42,975 nt of DNA from DATARH01 sp035504235 (GTDB lineage: Bacteria > Pseudomonadota > Alphaproteobacteria > ATCC43930 > CGMCC-115725). The notes under the pieces are model-generated. The model was not told the DNA's origin. It saw only the letters and a list, made by a program, of their open reading frames with translations, and made no database searches. Made by a program: the position numbers and the translations under genes. Below are positions 14,744 to 23,498 of this stretch, piece after piece (position 1 is the first letter of the stretch; the number at the start of each line of letters is the position of its first letter). The stretch lies in contig DATJSH010000105.1 of assembly GCA_035504235.1 (NCBI GenBank), positions 1 to 42,975 on the forward strand, read 5' to 3'.

Positions 14744-15844
14744 ATGAAAATCACCACGATCCGCACTGGCATCGTCAACCTGCCGGCGCATGAGCCGCTG
14801 GCCGATGCCGCCGCAAATCCCGAGGGCAAGCGGCCGATCGTCTGGGTGCGCGTCGGTACCGACAGCGGTGCCGAGGGGATCGGCGTCGCCTATTTTGGCG
14901 GCGCGCTGACCGGCACCTTGCGCCATGCGATCGATGAATTGAGCGCGCTGCTCGTCGGTGACGACCCGCAGCTCACCGAGGCAATCCACGCCAAGCTGAA
15001 GAACGTGGCCGGCGGCTCGGCCGGGCCGGGCGGCATCTACCATTTGGCGCTGTCGGCGCTCGACATCGCGATCTGGGACATCAAGGCCAAGGCGCTCGAC
15101 CTGCCGCTGTGGCGGCTCTTGGGCGCCGGACGCGACAAGGTGCCGACCTATGCTTCCGGCGCGCTGATGCGCGAATTGTCGCTCGACCGCGTCGTCAAGG
15201 CCGCCGCCACCTTGAAGGACAAGGGCTGGAAGGAGATGAAGACCCAGCTCGCGCTCCCTGGCACCACGACGCCGGCGATCGAGGTCGAACGCATGGTCAA
15301 GATACGCGAGGCGATCGGCCCCGACATCAAGCTGATGTGCGACATCAACCAGCGCTGGCGTCCCGAACAGGCGGTCGATATCGGCAAGCGAGTGGAGGAT
15401 GCCGGGGTTGGCCTCTTCTGGCTCGAGGATGTGACCACGGCCGACGATTATCGCGGCCTGGCGCGGGTGTCCGACGCGCTGTCGACCCCGGTCGCCGGCG
15501 GCGAGTATGTCTGGGGCATCGTGCCGTTCCGCCACATGATGGAGGCGCGCTCGGTCGATGTGCCCATGGTTGACCTTGTCCGGGTCGGCGGCATCACCCA
15601 GTGGCTCAAGGTCGCCGGCATGGCCGAGGCATTCAACCTGCCGGTGGTCAGCCACCTGATCCCGGAGGTGCACGTGCACCTGATCGCCGCCGCGCCGAAC
15701 GGCCTCACGGTCGAATACATGCCCTGGCTCGGCATGATGTTCAAGGAAGTCCCGGTGCAGCAGGATGGCATGCTGGCAATGCCGACAAAGCCCGGCCTCG
15801 GCCTCGAATTCGACGAGGCAACGCTTGAGAGGTACAAGGCGTGA
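14744..15844 (+). CDS. Enolase-superfamily (mandelate racemase/muconate lactonizing) enzyme, paralogue 1
   Basis: This 366-residue protein has the enolase-superfamily capping domain and barrel. The Mg2+ ligands are D200 (CDINQRW), E228 (WLEDV) and E254 (AGGEY). The D277/H304 dyad (MVDLVR; SHLIPEVH) is present. At the usual mandelate-racemase KxK site the sequence is MKTQ (K166, Q168): the second Lys is replaced by Gln, so it probably runs an H304-based dehydration or epimerisation of an acid sugar or related carboxylate. A close paralogue follows at 16155 with a lipoprotein gene in between; all three are on one strand. Confidence 0.86.
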   Translation: MKITTIRTGIVNLPAHEPLADAAANPEGKRPIVWVRVGTDSGAEGIGVAYFGGALTGTLRHAIDELSALLVGDDPQLTEAIHAKLKNVAGGSAGPGGIYHLALSALDIAIWDIKAKALDLPLWRLLGAGRDKVPTYASGALMRELSLDRVVKAAATLKDKGWKEMKTQLALPGTTTPAIEVERMVKIREAIGPDIKLMCDINQRWRPEQAVDIGKRVEDAGVGLFWLEDVTTADDYRGLARVSDALSTPVAGGEYVWGIVPFRHMMEARSVDVPMVDLVRVGGITQWLKVAGMAEAFNLPVVSHLIPEVHVHLIAAAPNGLTVEYMPWLGMMFKEVPVQQDGMLAMPTKPGLGLEFDEATLERYKA

Positions 15845-15868
15845 GCGGGATTGCTGGTTTGCGTCTTC

Positions 15869-15900
15869 GAGGCTCGCTGCGCGAGCACCTCAGGATGAGG
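15869..15900. repeat. REP-like element, cctcaggatgagg type
   Basis: A GCTCGC-TGC-GCGAGC hairpin (15872-15886) is followed by CCTCAGGATGAGG. This sequence type is a common intergenic repeat in alphaproteobacteria. It sits between the enolase paralogue and the lipoprotein gene. Confidence 0.65.
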
Positions 15901-15911
15901 AAGGTTGTAGG

Positions 15912-16142
15912 ATGCCATCAAGAAAATCCCTCATGCTGAGAAGTGGGCCTAGCCCGCGTCTCGAAGCACGCATTGTCGTTCTTGCGGCGCTCCTGCTCCT
16001 TGCCGGCTGCCACGGTAGCACGCTCGACGCGATCTATCCCGGCACGCTGGGCCATGACCAGCCGCCCGCCGTCAATCTGCCGCCGCAGGACGCCGGAATG
16101 GGGATCACCGTGCAGCAGGAGCAGCAGCAACAGCAGCACTAG
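15912..16142 (+). CDS. Small lipoprotein with C-terminal poly-Gln
   Basis: The 76-residue product has a signal peptide ending in the lipobox LLAGC, so it is probably a lipid-anchored envelope protein. The short mature part is Pro-rich and ends in a Gln-rich tail (QQEQQQQQH). GAGGAAGG lies just upstream. It sits between two enolase-superfamily paralogues, 12 bases before the second. Whether it belongs to their pathway is unknown. Confidence 0.62.
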   Translation: MPSRKSLMLRSGPSPRLEARIVVLAALLLLAGCHGSTLDAIYPGTLGHDQPPAVNLPPQDAGMGITVQQEQQQQQH

Positions 16143-16154
16143 GAACCCGGTCCC

Positions 16155-17255
16155 ATGAAAATCGCCTCGTTGCAGACCGATATCGTGCTGCTGCCCAATG
16201 ATGAGCCACTCGCCGGCTTCTCCGAGAACCCCAACGCCAAGAACCCGATCGTCACCTTGCGGCTGCGCACCGATGATGGGATCGAGGGGCTGGGCGTCTG
16301 CTATTTCGGCGGTGCGATCACCAAGACGCTGCGCCACGCGGTCGACGAGCTGGGTGCGCTGATCGTCGGCGACGACCCGCTCAGCCTCGAAGGCATCGCC
16401 GCCAAGCTGCGCGCCGCTGCCGGTTCGGCCGGCCCGGCCGGCATCCTGACGATGGCGATGTCGGCGATCGATGTCGCGCTGTGGGACATCAAGGGCAAGG
16501 CGCTCAACCTGCCGCTGTGGAAGCTCTTGGGCGGCGGGCGCGACAGGATCGCGACCTATGCGAGCGGGGCGCTGCGGCGCGGGCTCAAGCTCGACGAGGC
16601 AGTGATCGCGGCCGGAAGGCTGCGCGAGAAGGGACATCGCCAGACCAAAATGCAGCTCGGCTTGCCGGGCGCCACCAGCCCCCAGCGCGAGGTCGAGCAG
16701 GCCAAGCTGATCCGCGAGGCTTGCGGGCCCGACATGGATCTAATGTGCGACATCAACCAGCGCTGGCGGCCCGAACAGGCGATCGACATCGGGCGGCGGG
16801 TCGAGGATGCCGGGGTCGGCCTGTTCTGGCTCGAAGACGTCACGACGCATGACGATTATGCCGGCCTGGCGCGCGTCGCCGATGCATTGTCGACGCCGGT
16901 CGCCGGCGGCGAGTACCTTTACGGCATCGTGCCGTTCCGCCACATGCTGGAGGCGCGCTCGGTCGACATCGTGATGATCGACCAGGTGCGCTCGGGCGGT
17001 ATCACCCCATGGCTCAAGATCGCGGGCATGGCCGAGGCGTTCAACCTGCCGGTCGTCAGCCACGGTGTGCCGGAAATCCACGTGCATCTGGTGGGCGCGG
17101 TGCCGAACGGGCTGACTGTCGAATACATGCCGCGCCTCTTCCATTTGTGGGAGTCGGTGCCGGAGTCCAGGGATGGCTTCCTCGACATGCCGGCCGCGCC
17201 CGGCCTCGGCCTCAAATTCGACGAGAGCGCGTTCGCCAAGTATCGCGCCGAGTAG
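16155..17255 (+). CDS. Enolase-superfamily enzyme, paralogue 2
   Basis: 366 residues, colinear with the enzyme at 14744. The ligands are D199 (CDINQRW), E227 (WLEDV) and E253 (AGGEY), with dyad D276/H303 (MIDQVR; SHGVPEIH). The K165-M-Q167 motif again shows Gln in place of the second barrel Lys. The two proteins therefore share the same unusual active site but differ near the His (SHLIPEVH against SHGVPEIH), which suggests related but distinct substrates. Start ATG 16155 follows the lipoprotein gene by 12 bases. Confidence 0.86.
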   Translation: MKIASLQTDIVLLPNDEPLAGFSENPNAKNPIVTLRLRTDDGIEGLGVCYFGGAITKTLRHAVDELGALIVGDDPLSLEGIAAKLRAAAGSAGPAGILTMAMSAIDVALWDIKGKALNLPLWKLLGGGRDRIATYASGALRRGLKLDEAVIAAGRLREKGHRQTKMQLGLPGATSPQREVEQAKLIREACGPDMDLMCDINQRWRPEQAIDIGRRVEDAGVGLFWLEDVTTHDDYAGLARVADALSTPVAGGEYLYGIVPFRHMLEARSVDIVMIDQVRSGGITPWLKIAGMAEAFNLPVVSHGVPEIHVHLVGAVPNGLTVEYMPRLFHLWESVPESRDGFLDMPAAPGLGLKFDESAFAKYRAE

Positions 17256-17308
17256 GTCGGTGCGTCTTACCCTTGCCCGCCTCGCGTCGGCGGCGCCGTC
17301 GCGATCCC

Positions 17309-17370
17309 CCCTCTCCCGCGGTACGGGAGAGGGAAGGGGCTCACGCTACTAGACGTGGGAAGGGTGAGGG
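17309..17370. repeat. REP-like element, ccctctcccgc type, second copy
   Basis: A 10-bp hairpin (17309-17318 with 17324-17333) and a trailing GGGTGAGGG match the copy at 3968-4025. The second hairpin of the element is degenerate here. The 3' end supplies the GGGTGAGGG used as the ribosome-binding site of the next gene. Confidence 0.68.
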
Positions 17371-17377
17371 CTGGTTG

Positions 17378-18205
17378 TTGTTGTACGCCTCGACGACTGA
17401 GCTGGTCTGGCTACTCCTTGCGGTGATCGCCGCGGGCGTGGGTACCGGGCTGCTCGCAGGTGTGTTTGGCATTGGCGGCGGCGCGGTGATCGTGCCGGTG
17501 CTGTTCGAGCTGTTCCGGCTGTTTGGCGTGCCAGACACCGTGCGCATGCAGCTTTGCGTCGGGACTTCGCTGGCGATCATCATCCCGACCGCATGGCGCT
17601 CGTACCGGGCGCATCAGGCGCGTGCGCTTGTGATGACGGAAGTGCTGCGCATTTGGACTTGGCCTGTCGTTGTCGGTGTGCTCCTCGGCGCGGCGATCGC
17701 GGCAGTGGCGCCCGCCGCCATCTTCAAGATTGCGTTTGTCGTCATCGGCGGGATGATTGCCGGCAAGCTGTTGTTCGGCCGTGACTCCTGGCGTTTCGCC
17801 GACGATCTGCCCGGCCGTCCGGCGCTGATGGGCTACGGCTTTGCGATCGGTCTCGGTTCGTCGCTGATGGGGATCAGCGGCGGCTCGCTGGTAACGATGG
17901 TGCTGACGCTTTACGGCACGCCGATCCACATCGCGGTTGCGACCGCGGCCGGGATCGGCGTGCCGATCTCGATCGCCGGCGCGCTCGGCTTTGTCTTCGC
18001 GGGGTTGCCCCATCAGGCGATGATGCCGCCCCTGTCGCTGGGGTTTGTGTCGCTGATCGGGGTTGTCGCGATCGCGCCGATCTCGAGCTGGGTCGCGCCC
18101 TTGGGCGCGCGGCTCGCGCACGCGCTGCCCAAGCGCTGGCTCGAGATTTCCTTCGGCTCCTTCGTGCTGCTGGCGGCGGCGCGGTTCCTCGCGAGCCTTA
18201 TCTGA
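17378..18205 (+). CDS. TauE/SafE family permease
   Basis: About 275 residues with eight hydrophobic helices in two similar halves: GVGTGLLAGVFGIGGGAVIVP in the first and GLGSSLMGISGGSLVTMVL in the second. These are the family hallmarks. TauE/SafE proteins export sulfite, sulfoacetate or related small anions, and the substrate here is unknown. No ATG is near; TTG at 17378 has AGGGTGAGGG seven bases upstream, while TTG 17375 or 17381 are alternatives. It overlaps the convergent acyl-CoA dehydrogenase gene by eight bases. Confidence 0.83.
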   Translation: MLYASTTELVWLLLAVIAAGVGTGLLAGVFGIGGGAVIVPVLFELFRLFGVPDTVRMQLCVGTSLAIIIPTAWRSYRAHQARALVMTEVLRIWTWPVVVGVLLGAAIAAVAPAAIFKIAFVVIGGMIAGKLLFGRDSWRFADDLPGRPALMGYGFAIGLGSSLMGISGGSLVTMVLTLYGTPIHIAVATAAGIGVPISIAGALGFVFAGLPHQAMMPPLSLGFVSLIGVVAIAPISSWVAPLGARLAHALPKRWLEISFGSFVLLAAARFLASLI

Positions 18206-19397
18206 ACATCCGCCCTTCCGGCGGGAGGCCCATCAGCATCTGGCCGACCGTCTCGAAATGGATGGGGCGGCCCTGGCCCTGCTGGGTGCCGGCATGGATG
18301 TCGCGCATCCGGCGTTCCAGCGGGTTGTTCTCGAAAATCGCCCCGGCGCCGGCGGCATGATAGACCGTCGCCACCACGTCTCGCGCCTGGTGGATCGCCC
18401 AGGTCGATGCGAGGCGCAGCTGCGGGTGATGATCGGGGCTGATCTTGCCGGTGCGCTGCGCATCGTCCCACATCTCCGAGATGACCCCGCGCAGATAGGC
18501 GCGCGCCGAGCGCAGCTTGGCCTCGGATTGCGAGACCTGGCTCTGGATGACGTTGTTGGAACGCAGCGTGCCCTTGGCGCCGCGCGGCACCTTGTCCCGC
18601 GCGATCTCGATAAACGCGTCGTAGGCGCCGCGCGCGATGCCGAGCGAGACATGGCTGAAGCTCATCGCGTAGATCATGCCGCTGGTGAACTGGTAGAGAG
18701 GGCCTTTCTCGCGGCGCTCCGCGTCGTTGTCGCGGATCGCGGTGCGCGCCTCCGGCACGAAATGGTCCTTCAGTTCGTAGCTATCGCTGCCGGTGCCGCG
18801 CAGGCCCAGCACCTGCCAGTTGTCGATAATCGTCGCCTCGGATTTCGGCACGATCATCGTGCGGGTGATTTGCCGGCCGTTGGCGCCCATGCGCGGGCTG
18901 CCGTCGGCCTCGAGGACAGGACAGTGCGCGCCGATCCAGCTCGCGTGCCGGCTGCCGGTCGCAAAGCCCCAGCGGCCGGTCGCGCGATAGCCGCCCTCGG
19001 TGGCGACGCACTTGCCGGCGCCGGGCAGCTCCGGCCCCCAAGCGAGGATGCCGCGCGGCCCGCCGAAGATTTCGACCGCCATCTCGCGCGAGAGATAGGG
19101 CGCGGTCATCGAGCAGCCCGAGTTCTGGCCGAGGCACCAGGCCGGGCTGCCGTCGCCCTGTGCGAGGATTTCGAGGACGGCGGTGTAGGTCAGCGGGTCG
19201 AGCTCGGCGCCGCCGATCGATTTCGGCAGCAGCATCTTGAAGATTCCGCGCTCGATCATCGCGTTGACGCACCGCTCGGTGACCTGGCGATGCTTCTCGC
19301 ACTCGTCGGCATCGGCTTGGAGCATCGGCTTCAGCTCGCGCGCGCGCTCGATATAGTCCTGTCTCAGCGCCGCATCGGTTACGCTGCTGCCGTCCAT
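18198..19397 (-). CDS. Acyl-CoA dehydrogenase-fold flavoprotein (HsaA/HpaB-type group)
   Basis: This 399-residue protein of the acyl-CoA dehydrogenase fold shows FKMLLPKSIGGAELDPLTYTAVLE in the N-terminal helical domain and GGYRATGRWGFATGSRHASW in the middle beta domain, with C-terminal helices. These features match the flavin-dependent monooxygenase branch (HsaA-like), which oxidises aromatic or steroid substrates rather than acyl-CoA. ATG at 19397 follows GGGAGGAT. No reductase partner is adjacent. The reaction is inferred from the fold, so substrate claims are weak. Confidence 0.82.
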   Translation of the reverse strand: MDGSSVTDAALRQDYIERARELKPMLQADADECEKHRQVTERCVNAMIERGIFKMLLPKSIGGAELDPLTYTAVLEILAQGDGSPAWCLGQNSGCSMTAPYLSREMAVEIFGGPRGILAWGPELPGAGKCVATEGGYRATGRWGFATGSRHASWIGAHCPVLEADGSPRMGANGRQITRTMIVPKSEATIIDNWQVLGLRGTGSDSYELKDHFVPEARTAIRDNDAERREKGPLYQFTSGMIYAMSFSHVSLGIARGAYDAFIEIARDKVPRGAKGTLRSNNVIQSQVSQSEAKLRSARAYLRGVISEMWDDAQRTGKISPDHHPQLRLASTWAIHQARDVVATVYHAAGAGAIFENNPLERRMRDIHAGTQQGQGRPIHFETVGQMLMGLPPEGRMFR

Positions 19398-19806
19398 CGT
19401 CCTATCCTCCCGCGAACTCGCGCTATTCTGACGGCATCGCGGCGGGTTGTGAAATGCCGAGCACGCATGCGGCGCCATACAGGCTGGGAATTACACCGGC
19501 GTCTCACGCCGCCGCTTCGCCAGCCGCGCCTTAGGCATATCGGGCCGGTCCTCCGCCAGCGCTGCCGGAGCGCGCCGTTCCCTGGTGGAGGTTCGGCTCG
19601 GGGCGACAGGCGTCGTCCGCGACGTGTTATGCGGTGGAGCCGCGGGCCGAAGCTGCTCCGATCGAGTTCCGCATTTTGCAGGCGGCCGGTGACGGGAGGT
19701 CTTCCCGCCGCACGGCGGCAGTGCGTCGATTGGCGACCGCGCCTATGCTTGACGGCGAGGGTGTGGCTGCTAAAGCTGGCGCCGGCGATCGGGTGGAGGA
19801 AAGGAG
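19398..19806. other. Long divergent intergenic stretch, no gene seen
   Basis: These 409 bases hold no open frame with a ribosome-binding site or homology I can recognise. They separate the minus-strand flavoprotein from the plus-strand amidohydrolase and should contain both promoters. Only small local inverted repeats are visible. Confidence 0.5.
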
Positions 19807-20937
19807 ATGCCGGTGCCGCCCCTTATTCTTTCGTCTGATTCCCATGTCTTCGAACCGCCCGATCTGTGGCGGAGCCGCATCGACGCGGCGTTCCGCGATC
19901 GCGCACCGCGGATGGAGCGCATCGAGGGTTCCGACGCGATCGTGATCGAAAAGGATCAAGTGCTGTCCGGCATCGGCCTCATCTCGAACGCCGGGGCGCG
20001 GTTCGAGGCGCCCGAAACCATTTCCGGCGAAGGGCGCTTTGAAGAGGTCCACCGCGGCGGGTACGACCCCGGGCAGCATCTCAAGGACATGGAGATCGAC
20101 GGGGTAGCCGGCGAAGTGCTCTACCCCTCGCAAGGCCTTTTCTACTTCAAGGTGGCGGACGCGAAGCTGATGTCGGCGATCTTTCGCGCCTATAACGATT
20201 GGCTCGCCGAGTTCTGCCGCACCGATTCCGCGCGGCTCAAGGGCATCGCGATGATCAACCTCGACGACGTCGAGGAGGGGATCGACGAGTTGGAGCGCAC
20301 CGCGCGCCTCGGCCTCGCCGGCGCGATGATCACCGAATATCCGGCCGAAGACCGGCGCTACGATCAGCCCGAATACGAGAAGTTCTGGGCTGCGGCGGCG
20401 TCGCTCGACATGCCGCTCAGCCTGCACACGGCGACGCGGCGGCAGGGCAAGATCCGCGGGGTCGGCCCCGGCACGCTGCGCGACGCCAGCAGCCGCGCGA
20501 CCAAGGCGTTCTACCCGGCGCTGTCGATGTGCGACATGATCTTCTCCGGCGTCTTCGAGCGTCACCCGAGCCTCACATTGGCGATCGTCGAGTTCGAGCT
20601 GTCATGGGCGCCGAACGTCCTTGCCTCGATGGATTACACGTATCGCGAGCGCCATGGCGAGGCGATCTACCGGTTCAAGGGCGGTATGATCCCGAGCGAC
20701 TTCTTCCATCGCAACGTCGTGCTGAGCTTTCAGGAAGACGGCATCGGCATCCGCCTGCGCGACGTGATCGGGGTCGACAACATGATGTGGGGCTCGGACT
20801 ACCCGCACAGCGAGTCGACGTTTCCCCAGTCGCGCAAGATTTTGGGGGAGATCCTTGCCGGCGTGCCGGAAGACGAACAGGCCAAGATCGTCGGTTGCAA
20901 TACCGCCCGCGTCTACGGCTTCGACCTCGGGGCATAG
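19807..20937 (+). CDS. Amidohydrolase-2 family metal-dependent hydrolase
   Basis: This 376-residue TIM-barrel protein starts with SSDSHVFEPPDLW (D11, H13, E16 near the N-terminus) and ends with MWGSDYPHSESTFP, the ACMSD/gamma-resorcylate-decarboxylase type signature. Members hydrolyse or decarboxylate aromatic and other organic acids. A metal is bound by the DxH-like N-terminal site and barrel histidines (SLHTATRR). A GTGGAGGAAAGGAG-type ribosome-binding site lies directly upstream. The SDR gene follows 12 bases after the stop, so both probably form one catabolic operon. Confidence 0.85.
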   Translation: MPVPPLILSSDSHVFEPPDLWRSRIDAAFRDRAPRMERIEGSDAIVIEKDQVLSGIGLISNAGARFEAPETISGEGRFEEVHRGGYDPGQHLKDMEIDGVAGEVLYPSQGLFYFKVADAKLMSAIFRAYNDWLAEFCRTDSARLKGIAMINLDDVEEGIDELERTARLGLAGAMITEYPAEDRRYDQPEYEKFWAAAASLDMPLSLHTATRRQGKIRGVGPGTLRDASSRATKAFYPALSMCDMIFSGVFERHPSLTLAIVEFELSWAPNVLASMDYTYRERHGEAIYRFKGGMIPSDFFHRNVVLSFQEDGIGIRLRDVIGVDNMMWGSDYPHSESTFPQSRKILGEILAGVPEDEQAKIVGCNTARVYGFDLGA

Positions 20938-20949
20938 CGGGAGAGCGGC

Positions 20950-21705
20950 ATGGGGCGGGTCGCGGGAAAAGTGGCGCTGGTTGTTGGAGCCGGGGGCGGC
21001 ATCGGCGGCGCCGGCGCCGAGGCGCTGGCGCGCGAGGGGGCTGCGGTATTCTGCGCCGACGGCGCCGGCGCCGCAGCGGAGGCGACCGCCGAGCGCATTC
21101 GTGCCGCCGGCGGGCGTGCGGCTGAAGCCGCGCTCGACGTGCGCGACCGGGCGGCGGTCGATGCCGCCATCGCTGCGGTCGTGCGCGAGTTCGGTCGCCT
21201 CGATATCGTGCTGGAATCGGCCGGCATCGCCCACCGGCTCGATTTCCTCGGTGTCGATGCCGCGACCTGGGATCGCGTCATAGCGGTCAACCTGACCGGC
21301 ATGTTCCATGTCGGGCAGGCGGCCGCGCGGCAGATGGTCCAGCAGGGCGGCGGCGGCAGCATCATCAACGTGACGTCGCAACTCGCCGAGGTGGCGCGGC
21401 CCGAGCGCGCCGCCTATGTCGCCTCGAAAGGCGGCGCCCGCTCGTTGACCCATGCGATGGCGGTCGACCTGGCGGTGCACAACATCCGGGTCAACGCGAT
21501 CGCGCCCGGGCCTACCCTGACCGGGCTAACCCGCGCCAACTATACCGACCCCGAGGCGCGACGCGCGACCGAAGCGATGATCCCGCTCGGCCGGCTCGGC
21601 CAGCCAGACGATCTCGCCGGCGCGGTGTTGTTCCTCGCTTCCGATGAGTCGGGCTGGGTCACCGGCAGCACGGTCACGGTCGACGGCGGCTATCTGGCGA
21701 TCTGA
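20950..21705 (+). CDS. Short-chain dehydrogenase/reductase (SDR)
   Basis: This 251-residue classical SDR has the cofactor loop VGAGGGIGG (G13, G17, G19), N114, S143, and the catalytic Y156-x-x-x-K160 in YVASKG. The usual NNAG is replaced by ESAG (89-92). It closes with the family tail GWVTGSTVTVDGGY. It oxidises or reduces an alcohol/ketone with NAD(P)H. It follows the amidohydrolase by 12 bases and probably works on a related intermediate. The substrate is unknown. Confidence 0.88.
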   Translation: MGRVAGKVALVVGAGGGIGGAGAEALAREGAAVFCADGAGAAAEATAERIRAAGGRAAEAALDVRDRAAVDAAIAAVVREFGRLDIVLESAGIAHRLDFLGVDAATWDRVIAVNLTGMFHVGQAAARQMVQQGGGGSIINVTSQLAEVARPERAAYVASKGGARSLTHAMAVDLAVHNIRVNAIAPGPTLTGLTRANYTDPEARRATEAMIPLGRLGQPDDLAGAVLFLASDESGWVTGSTVTVDGGYLAI

Positions 21706-21721
21706 GGCTAGCGCTGATCCG

Positions 21722-22918
21722 TCAGCCGACCGCCTTCATCTTTTCCAGCCCCTGCGCGAGGTCGGCCATCAGATCGGCGGGGTCTTCGAGGCCGATATGG
21801 ATGCGGACAAGCGGGCCTTCGGCATCCCATTTGGTCGCGGTCCGGCCAGTTTGCGGGTAGGCCGGCTGGATCAGGCTCTCGAACCCGCCCCAGCTTGCGC
21901 CGATGCCGAAGAGGTCGAGCGCGTCGATAAACGTATAGACCTGTTCCTTCGACGCTGGCTTCAGTATCACCCCGAACAGCCCTGACGCGCCGAGAAAATC
22001 GCGCTTCCAGATTTTGTGGCCGGGGTCTTCCGGCAGCGCCGGATAGAGCACGCGCGACACTTCGGGCCGGGTCTGCAGCCATTTCGCGACCTGGAGCGCG
22101 TTGCGCTGGTGCCGCTCCAGCCGCGCCGAGAGGGTGCGCATGCCGCGCAAGGCGAAGAACACGTCGTCGGGCGCGGCCGAATGGCCGATTTGCGCCATCG
22201 CGGTGCGCACCGGCAGGAAACTCTCCTCGTTGGTGATCACCGCGCCGAGCATCACGTCGGAATGGCCGCAAATGTATTTGGTCGCGGCGTGGATCGACAC
22301 ATCGACCCCGTGCTCGAACGAGCGGAACAGGTAGGGCGTGCCCCAGGTGTTGTCCATCAGCACCTTGGCGCCGTGCCGATGCGCGACAGCGGCGATCGCC
22401 GGGATGTCCTGGATCTCGAAGGTCAAGGAGCCGGGCGACTCACAATACACGACCTTGGTGTTGGGGCGTATCAGCTTGGCGATGCCCTCGCCGATCAGCG
22501 GGTCGTAATAGGTCGTCTCGACCCCGCATTTCTTGAGGATGCCCTCGCAGAAATTGCGCGCGGGCCCATAGCAGCTATCGACCATCAGGCAATGGTCGCC
22601 GGCAGCCAGGAGGGCCTGCAGCGGCGCTGTTACCGCGGCGAGGCCCGATGACATCAGCATGCCGCGATAGCCGCCCTCGATCTTCGACAGGAGTTCCTCG
22701 AGCGCGAAGGTGCCGGGGGTGCCGTGAAGGCCGTAGCGCACGCCGGTAAAGGGCGGGGCGGCGCGCTTTGCCTCCCACTCGGCCATGTTCTTCGAAAGGA
22801 TCGTCGAGGCGTGATAGACAGGCGGATTGACGACGCCGTAATTGGCCTCGGGGTTGCGCCCGACATGGGTCAGAAGCGTGTCCTTGCGGTAGTTGCGCGG
22901 CCGGTCGTCGTTTTTCAT
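21722..22918 (-). CDS. metC: Cystathionine beta-lyase-like PLP enzyme
   Basis: This 398-residue Cys/Met-metabolism PLP enzyme has K214 in ATKYICGHSDVMLG as the Schiff-base lysine, the SSGLAA loop (90-95), and LMDNTWGTPYLF for the cofactor Asp. The family splits cystathionine to homocysteine, pyruvate and ammonia, but related members are gamma-lyases or act on other thio-amino acids, so the symbol is provisional. The start ATG at 22918 faces the cupin gene divergently. The C-terminus matches standard length. Confidence 0.86.
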   Translation of the reverse strand: MKNDDRPRNYRKDTLLTHVGRNPEANYGVVNPPVYHASTILSKNMAEWEAKRAAPPFTGVRYGLHGTPGTFALEELLSKIEGGYRGMLMSSGLAAVTAPLQALLAAGDHCLMVDSCYGPARNFCEGILKKCGVETTYYDPLIGEGIAKLIRPNTKVVYCESPGSLTFEIQDIPAIAAVAHRHGAKVLMDNTWGTPYLFRSFEHGVDVSIHAATKYICGHSDVMLGAVITNEESFLPVRTAMAQIGHSAAPDDVFFALRGMRTLSARLERHQRNALQVAKWLQTRPEVSRVLYPALPEDPGHKIWKRDFLGASGLFGVILKPASKEQVYTFIDALDLFGIGASWGGFESLIQPAYPQTGRTATKWDAEGPLVRIHIGLEDPADLMADLAQGLEKMKAVG

Positions 22919-23037
22919 CTGGCGGAAACCCCGAGCAGAAAGGCTGACAAGCCGAGTGATACTACACGCGAAAATTCGGCCGCGACCGAAATATCCCCCC
23001 TCGTGCTATGGTCGCGCCGAAGGTTGAGGAGCAGCCC

Positions 23038-23406
23038 ATGCCCGATCCGCTCACTGTGATCCGCGCGGACGAGCGCCCGGTGGTCCCGTTTCCCGGCGGC
23101 GCGACCTATCGCACGCTGATCGGCGACGATAACGGCGCCGACATCCCGATCCGCACCGGCATCCAGACGTCCGAGCCCGGCTATGCGACACGTGAGCACT
23201 CGCACCCCTATGTCGAGGTGCTGACCGTGCTCGAAGGCAGGGGCGAGGCGTGGCTTGAGGGCGAGCCGGGGACGACCGCGATGGAGCCGGGAGTGACCAT
23301 CTCGATCCCGGCCGGCCGCGTCCACGGCTTCCGCGTGATCGGCGAAACGCCGCTCGTCACCTACGGCATCCACACCTTTCCCAAGCGCATCGTCGATTTC
23401 AAGTGA
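23038..23406 (+). CDS. Small cupin-domain protein
   Basis: 122 residues with a single cupin barrel. Metal ligands are probably H54, H56, E60 and H96 in REHSHPYVE and PAGRVHGF. Such proteins bind Fe, Mn or Zn and may be dioxygenases, isomerases or sensors of small organic acids; the activity is unknown. GGAG precedes ATG 23038, so the in-frame upstream GTG/ATG is not needed. It is divergent from metC and stands alone. Confidence 0.8.
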   Translation: MPDPLTVIRADERPVVPFPGGATYRTLIGDDNGADIPIRTGIQTSEPGYATREHSHPYVEVLTVLEGRGEAWLEGEPGTTAMEPGVTISIPAGRVHGFRVIGETPLVTYGIHTFPKRIVDFK

Positions 23407-23498
23407 AGCGCCCGCGCCTTAACCCACGTTAAGCGCGCGGAACCCGACGGCATCGCGGCCGTTTCGTCTCGCGGGCTTTCCCCGTCGCGAGGTGTTGC

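Noticed and set aside
19634..19945. 103-codon frame across the amidohydrolase leader
   Set aside because: Overlaps the real amidohydrolase start in another frame; Arg/Ala-rich shadow composition and no ribosome-binding site.
23418..23433. CTTAAC-ccac-GTTAAG inverted repeat as a CtrA box or terminator
   Set aside because: Spacing between TTAA halves is six, not seven, and no T-run follows; probably chance or a minor operator.
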